From positions 1 through 7,816 of the forward strand of contig JAJYGS010000049.1 in NCBI GenBank assembly GCA_021785055.1: 7,816 bases of DNA, given 5' to 3'. The position numbers and the translations under genes are program-made. The notes under the pieces were generated by a model. It was not told the DNA's origin, made no database searches, and saw only the letters and a list, made by a program, of their open reading frames with translations. The stretch's first letter is position 1; every line of letters begins with the position of its first letter. Below, piece after piece: positions 4,739 to 7,816 of the stretch. Source of the DNA: Nitrospirota bacterium. Lineage in GTDB: Bacteria; Nitrospirota; JACRHJ01.

Positions 4739-6553
4739 ATCCATCAACGTCCGGGACAGACGGTTCTTTTCGAAGTATTCGCGTTCAAGGTCCTCGACGT
4801 AGAAGCGGTCAAGGCCGGAGTTATCAAGGAAATCCGTCCTGAGTTTGCCGTTGCTCCCGGCGATTATCACCGGCAGAAGGCTGTGGAGGTAGAAGGCTTC
4901 CTTGCGGATGTTTATGACGGCGTCCCGGAAAATCTTCTCGTCCGCGTCCGGGGTTATAATCTTAGCGTCGAGCATTTCCTTCCAGACCTCGGAGATGAAC
5001 TGGTCCTGGGAGTTCTTGTCGGAGAGATCGCTGTAGAAGCTTTTAATCTTGTCCTTCATGAACAAATGAATTGCAGTGTACGATTTTTCTTCCGCGATTA
5101 TGAGATTTAACTCTTCGACGACGTCCTTGACGGATAAGTCGCCTTTTTCTATAGATAGAAGGCCCTCATAAAGGGCATTTGCTTTTTTTCTGCCATAGGC
5201 CGTAAGGTATCTGTTATTCTGGATGTCCTCGAAGAAGAGCTCGTGGAAGAGACCTTCCTTTACCTCGTCGAACGCCCTTTGATTACCCATCAGGCTCCGA
5301 ATATTCTCTTCCGTTACCTGCGTATCCTCCATGAACGAGATGTTGCTTATCATCGCGTATGTGGTGTCGTACCTGTCGAAGTATGTAACTATGCGTCCGA
5401 AATTCTCAAGGAGGCCCATGTCGTCCGCACAGATTGAGCGCTCGTCCGCCAGTCTGCACGTTTCGAGCAGGAGCTCTTCAAAGGAATTGTCGCGGTTTAC
5501 AATAGCCTGGCGTTTGGTCCGCAGGAGCCTGATCAAATCCTCCGAATAGACAAGCTTGCACACCTGTCCTTTCAGGAACAGCCCCTCGAATATAGCGCGG
5601 CATTCGCGCATATACTCCGGCTCGTTCACCTCCGCAATCTTCTTGCCCTTCAGGAGAAGCTCGTCTAAGGTATCGAAGAGATTCGGCGGGATGCGGTTCC
5701 TTAAAGAGAGCGTCCGGAGCCTTGCGAGTTTTGCCATGTCGGTCGCGTCTATCTCGCTTTTATGCGCGCAGCTTACGAGCACCGCCTTGTATTCGTCCAC
5801 AATGCGCTTGTTCTCCGGGTGCTTGTACATGGAGTCTATCCTGATGCGTTCCTGCTGGTATCTGTCCAGCTCGTAGAGGGATGCCATGCCGGCAAGCTTC
5901 GCCGCCCCTTCTTCGTCTATGGCCCTGTTCTTCTGGTACAGCTCTCGGAAGAGTCTCTGGAAGTCCTGATGGTAGAGGTGCACCAGCCTGATGAGGAAAA
6001 TTATGCTTCTATCCTCATTCAATTCCAGGAAGAGTTCCCGGACGAGAGAGGCGTCGTCTCCCTCGCCCACCCTGGATGTGTGCTTTATGTATTTGCCGAC
6101 CTTGCGCAGTATTTCTTCCTGGCGGTATCTTGGGGAGGTTTTTTTGTCCGACTGGACAAAGAAGTAGTAGTTCGCGATGGCGTTGCCGCCCATGAACACG
6201 CGGTCGAAACTCTCCTCGCCGTAGTTAAGGTCGGTAAAGGCTATTCTGCCTTCCGGGGAATAGACCGCGCCGTACATTACCAGGCGGTTTAAGACTTCCC
6301 GCTTCAGGATGTCCTTGACCGGCAGATCGATGCCGAACATGTATTCGCAGAAGCTTCCGCCGCAGGTATGGTAAGATATGCCTTTCGGAGAGATGGAAAA
6401 CTCGTTGCCGGAATAGAAAAAACGGATAAACGCGCCGCCCTTCGTCTCCCCGGTCTCATGAAAATACCTGTTTACCACGTCCGGCCCGGCGACGGTCGCG
6501 TAATACTCTATACGGTCGTTTATCCTGCCGTGGAGCCTTATGTCCTGTATCAT
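4724..6553 (-). CDS. Conserved-looking 609-aa soluble protein of unknown function
   Basis: I do not recognise a functional domain. The first ~140 residues look mixed alpha/beta and include a cysteine pair in HTCGGSFC (C64, C69) and a Gly/aromatic-rich stretch (YGEESFDRVFMGGNAIANYYFF). From about residue 145 to the end it is almost entirely charged, leucine-rich helix, as in a scaffold or regulatory protein. There is no signal peptide and no membrane segment, so it is probably cytoplasmic. Five further cysteines are scattered through the helical part. It faintly recalls an uncharacterised family of about this size in Geobacter-like bacteria (possibly TIGR04442), a memory I could not check. It is transcribed alone from a strong promoter whose -10 lies 8 nt before the ATG, without a Shine-Dalgarno sequence. 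Its stop directly abuts that of the convergent tRNA nucleotidyltransferase gene. The reading frame is long and uninterrupted, so the gene is real. Confidence 0.85.
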   Translation of the reverse strand: MIQDIRLHGRINDRIEYYATVAGPDVVNRYFHETGETKGGAFIRFFYSGNEFSISPKGISYHTCGGSFCEYMFGIDLPVKDILKREVLNRLVMYGAVYSPEGRIAFTDLNYGEESFDRVFMGGNAIANYYFFVQSDKKTSPRYRQEEILRKVGKYIKHTSRVGEGDDASLVRELFLELNEDRSIIFLIRLVHLYHQDFQRLFRELYQKNRAIDEEGAAKLAGMASLYELDRYQQERIRIDSMYKHPENKRIVDEYKAVLVSCAHKSEIDATDMAKLARLRTLSLRNRIPPNLFDTLDELLLKGKKIAEVNEPEYMRECRAIFEGLFLKGQVCKLVYSEDLIRLLRTKRQAIVNRDNSFEELLLETCRLADERSICADDMGLLENFGRIVTYFDRYDTTYAMISNISFMEDTQVTEENIRSLMGNQRAFDEVKEGLFHELFFEDIQNNRYLTAYGRKKANALYEGLLSIEKGDLSVKDVVEELNLIIAEEKSYTAIHLFMKDKIKSFYSDLSDKNSQDQFISEVWKEMLDAKIITPDADEKIFRDAVINIRKEAFYLHSLLPVIIAGSNGKLRTDFLDNSGLDRFYVEDLEREYFEKNRLSRTLMDRIRA

Positions 6554-6561
6554 CCTGCAGG

Positions 6562-6591
6562 ATTATAACATGCAAATCGGGCGGTTATCAA
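6562..6591 (-). promoter_or_regulatory. Strong promoter with extended -10, predicted near-leaderless
   Basis: Read on the minus strand, TTGATA (6591-6586) and a perfect TATAAT (6567-6562) are separated by 18 bp, and TG at 6570-6569 makes an extended -10. The ATG begins 8 nt beyond the -10, so transcription should start near 6555, leaving a leader of 0-2 nt. The intervening bases (CCTGCAGG) contain no ribosome-binding site. Confidence 0.75.
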
Positions 6592-6603
6592 AGGAAAAAA
6601 GAG

Positions 6604-6780
6604 GGTGAAAAAGTTATGTCAGGCTTATTCCCTGTTGACTCCCTTGGGAATTTCTAAACTCACACGCTATGACGGAAAAACTCGCTTCGCTCGGGCAGTT
6701 TCCGTCATGGCCGCTTTGCATCGTTAAGAAATTCCATCTCAGTCGTCAAATGTCCATTCGCCCGACGTAACTTTTTCACC
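6604..6780. mobile_element. MITE-like 177-bp imperfect inverted repeat
   Basis: The ends are 21-bp terminal inverted repeats with 19 matches, beginning GGTGAAAAAGTTA at 6604 and mirrored to 6780. Homology between the arms continues inward. GGAATTTCTAAAC (6647-6659) faces GTTAAGAAATTCC (6723-6735) with one mismatch. ATGACGGAAA (6669-6678) faces TTTCCGTCAT (6699-6708) perfectly, around a 20-nt centre. It encodes no protein, so any transposition would need a transposase supplied elsewhere. It lies exactly between two divergent promoters. A target-site duplication is not clear. It could instead be a REP-type or cruciform-forming element. Confidence 0.75.
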
Positions 6781-6805
6781 TAAAAAATATTCTCTTTGCT
6801 ATAAT
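6775..6805 (+). promoter_or_regulatory. Promoter of alanine dehydrogenase with extended -10
   Basis: A perfect TATAAT (6800-6805) is preceded by TG at 6797-6798, giving an extended -10. The best -35 is TTCACC (6775-6780), a 4/6 match at a 19-bp spacing, and it is the terminal bases of the adjacent inverted-repeat element. The predicted start near 6812 gives a leader of about 20 nt. Confidence 0.65.
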
Positions 6806-6815
6806 CATTACCAAA

Positions 6816-6822
6816 AAGGAGG
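6816..6822 (+). promoter_or_regulatory. Ribosome-binding site of alanine dehydrogenase
   Basis: AAGGAGG stands 9 nt before the ATG at 6832 and fixes that start. It lies almost at the 5' end of the predicted mRNA, in contrast to the two neighbouring genes that have no such site. Confidence 0.85.
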
Positions 6823-6831
6823 CGTTCCGTT

Positions 6832-7816
6832 ATGATAATAGGGATCCCTAAGGAGATAAAGGACAAGGAGTTCCGCGTCGGCATGGTCCCGTCCGGGGTG
6901 CGCGAGATGACGCTGATGGGGCACAGGGTGATTGTCCAGCGCGGCGCGGGCGAGGGGAGCGGCATTTCGGACACGGAATACGAGCGGGCGGGCGCGGGGC
7001 TCGTCGGTTCGGCCAAGGCGGTTTATGCCAAGGCGGAGCTTGTCGTGAAGGTGAAGGAACCTCTGCCGCGCGAATATCCCATGCTCCGGGAAGGCCAAGT
7101 CGTTTTCACGTTCCTGCACCTGGCGGCGGACAGGGGGCTTACGGAGTCGCTGCTGAAACGCGGCATTATAGGCATCGCGTACGAGACCATACAGAGGGAA
7201 GACGGTTCGCTGCCGCTCCTCATGCCCATGAGCCAGGTGGCCGGCAGGCTGTCGATTCAGTTCGGTGCGACATATCTACAGGAGAATAACGGCGGGCGCG
7301 GTGTTCTCCTGGGAGGCGTGCCGGGCGTGAAGCCCGCCCGCGTGCTGGTCATCGGCGCGGGCACCGTTGGCCTGAACGCGGCCAAGATTGCGCACGGCAT
7401 GGGGGCGGAGGTTACGCTGCTCGACCTCTCCGTTGACCGCCTTGACTACGCGGAGGACATATTCCACGGCACTATAAGGACGCTTGTTTCCAACCGCCAC
7501 GTGCTGGAGGAGTCGCTTATTGAGGCCGACCTTGTCGTCGGCGCGGTTCTGGTGGCGGGCGCGAGGGCGCCGAAACTTGCGGTCAGAAAAGCCGTGGCAA
7601 AAATGAAACGGGGGGCGGTAATCGTGGACGTTTCTATAGACCAGGGAGGCTGTTTCGAGACATCCAGGCCGACTTCTTTTACAGACCCGGTATACGCCGT
7701 GGACGGCGTGATACACTTCTGCGTGACGAACATGCCCGGGGCCGTTCCCAGGACTTCCACTTTCGCCCTGACGAACGTTACGCTCCCCTATGCGCTTAAA
7801 ATCGCAAACATGGGGG
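6832..7816 (+). CDS. ald: Alanine dehydrogenase, 3' end cut by window
   Basis: This enzyme catalyses the NAD-dependent, reversible conversion of L-alanine to pyruvate and ammonia in the cytoplasm (EC 1.4.1.1). My own translation gives 328 residues before the window ends; the family is usually about 370, so roughly the last 40 are missing. The start MIIGIPKEIKD is the classic N-terminus. Residues known for substrate and catalysis in Mycobacterium and Bacillus Ald are present at the same positions: R15, K75 (VKVKEP), H96 (FTFLHLAA) and D270 (VDVSIDQGG). The NAD-binding Rossmann motif GAGTVG is at 175-180, with the ribose-binding acid D198 after it. HFCVTNMPGAVPRTST (295-310) is the family's conserved C-terminal block. 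Catabolic alanine use or ammonia assimilation are both possible. It is transcribed divergently from the 609-aa protein gene and has its own promoter and ribosome-binding site. Confidence 0.97.
   Translation, partial: MIIGIPKEIKDKEFRVGMVPSGVREMTLMGHRVIVQRGAGEGSGISDTEYERAGAGLVGSAKAVYAKAELVVKVKEPLPREYPMLREGQVVFTFLHLAADRGLTESLLKRGIIGIAYETIQREDGSLPLLMPMSQVAGRLSIQFGATYLQENNGGRGVLLGGVPGVKPARVLVIGAGTVGLNAAKIAHGMGAEVTLLDLSVDRLDYAEDIFHGTIRTLVSNRHVLEESLIEADLVVGAVLVAGARAPKLAVRKAVAKMKRGAVIVDVSIDQGGCFETSRPTSFTDPVYAVDGVIHFCVTNMPGAVPRTSTFALTNVTLPYALKIANMG

Noticed and set aside
5762..6292. 176-codon plus-strand frame inside the 609-aa gene
   Set aside because: Shadow of the real minus-strand gene; no ribosome-binding site and no promoter.
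7276..7716. Minus-strand frames opposite alanine dehydrogenase
   Set aside because: Alanine dehydrogenase is certain from its catalytic residues; the opposing frames are codon-bias artefacts.

Overview
The window looks like an ordinary chromosomal stretch of a Gram-negative bacterium of moderately high GC. The outer-membrane porin with a C-terminal Phe and the house-keeping gene set show this. The dispersed C5/G5 hairpin repeats, the 609-aa protein of unknown function and the overall style make me think of Nitrospirota or Desulfobacterota. That placement comes from memory of similar genomes and was not tested.

Layout, left to right. (1) 16-951 (+) is a polytopic inner-membrane protein of the DUF2232/YybS type, whose stop codon lies in the edge of a dispersed palindromic repeat (950-1068). 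(2) 1069-1528 is a gene-free stretch that serves the porin gene. It holds phased TGCCACA repeats, overlapping palindromes, a near-consensus sigma70 promoter and a leader of about 200 nt. (3) 1529-3076 (+) is a 515-aa outer-membrane porin, followed by a small hairpin and a strong intrinsic terminator. (4) 3168-3301 is filled by two further dispersed palindromic repeats, which run right up to the promoter of the next gene. (5) 3317-4723 (+) is a tRNA nucleotidyltransferase (CCA-adding family) with a C-terminal HD domain. (6) 4724-6553 (-) is a 609-aa soluble protein of unknown function. Its stop codon abuts that of the tRNA nucleotidyltransferase with no base between them. (7) 6554-6831 is a divergent intergenic region carrying a 177-bp MITE-like imperfect inverted repeat between two promoters. 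(8) 6832-7816 (+) is alanine dehydrogenase, cut off by the window end.

The genes do not form one operon or pathway. Each of the four complete or nearly complete downstream genes appears to have its own promoter. The most useful pattern is in those promoters: all four carry an extended -10 element (TGN before TATANT-like hexamers). In two of them (tRNA nucleotidyltransferase and the 609-aa protein) the -10 box ends only 6 or 8 nt before the ATG and there is no Shine-Dalgarno sequence, which predicts leaderless or nearly leaderless mRNAs. The porin and alanine dehydrogenase have clear AAGGAGG sites, so both translation-initiation modes occur side by side.

I found no phage, defence, CRISPR, biosynthetic or other novel multi-gene system. 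The unexplained material is the 609-aa protein, the repeat elements and the leaderless promoter architecture.
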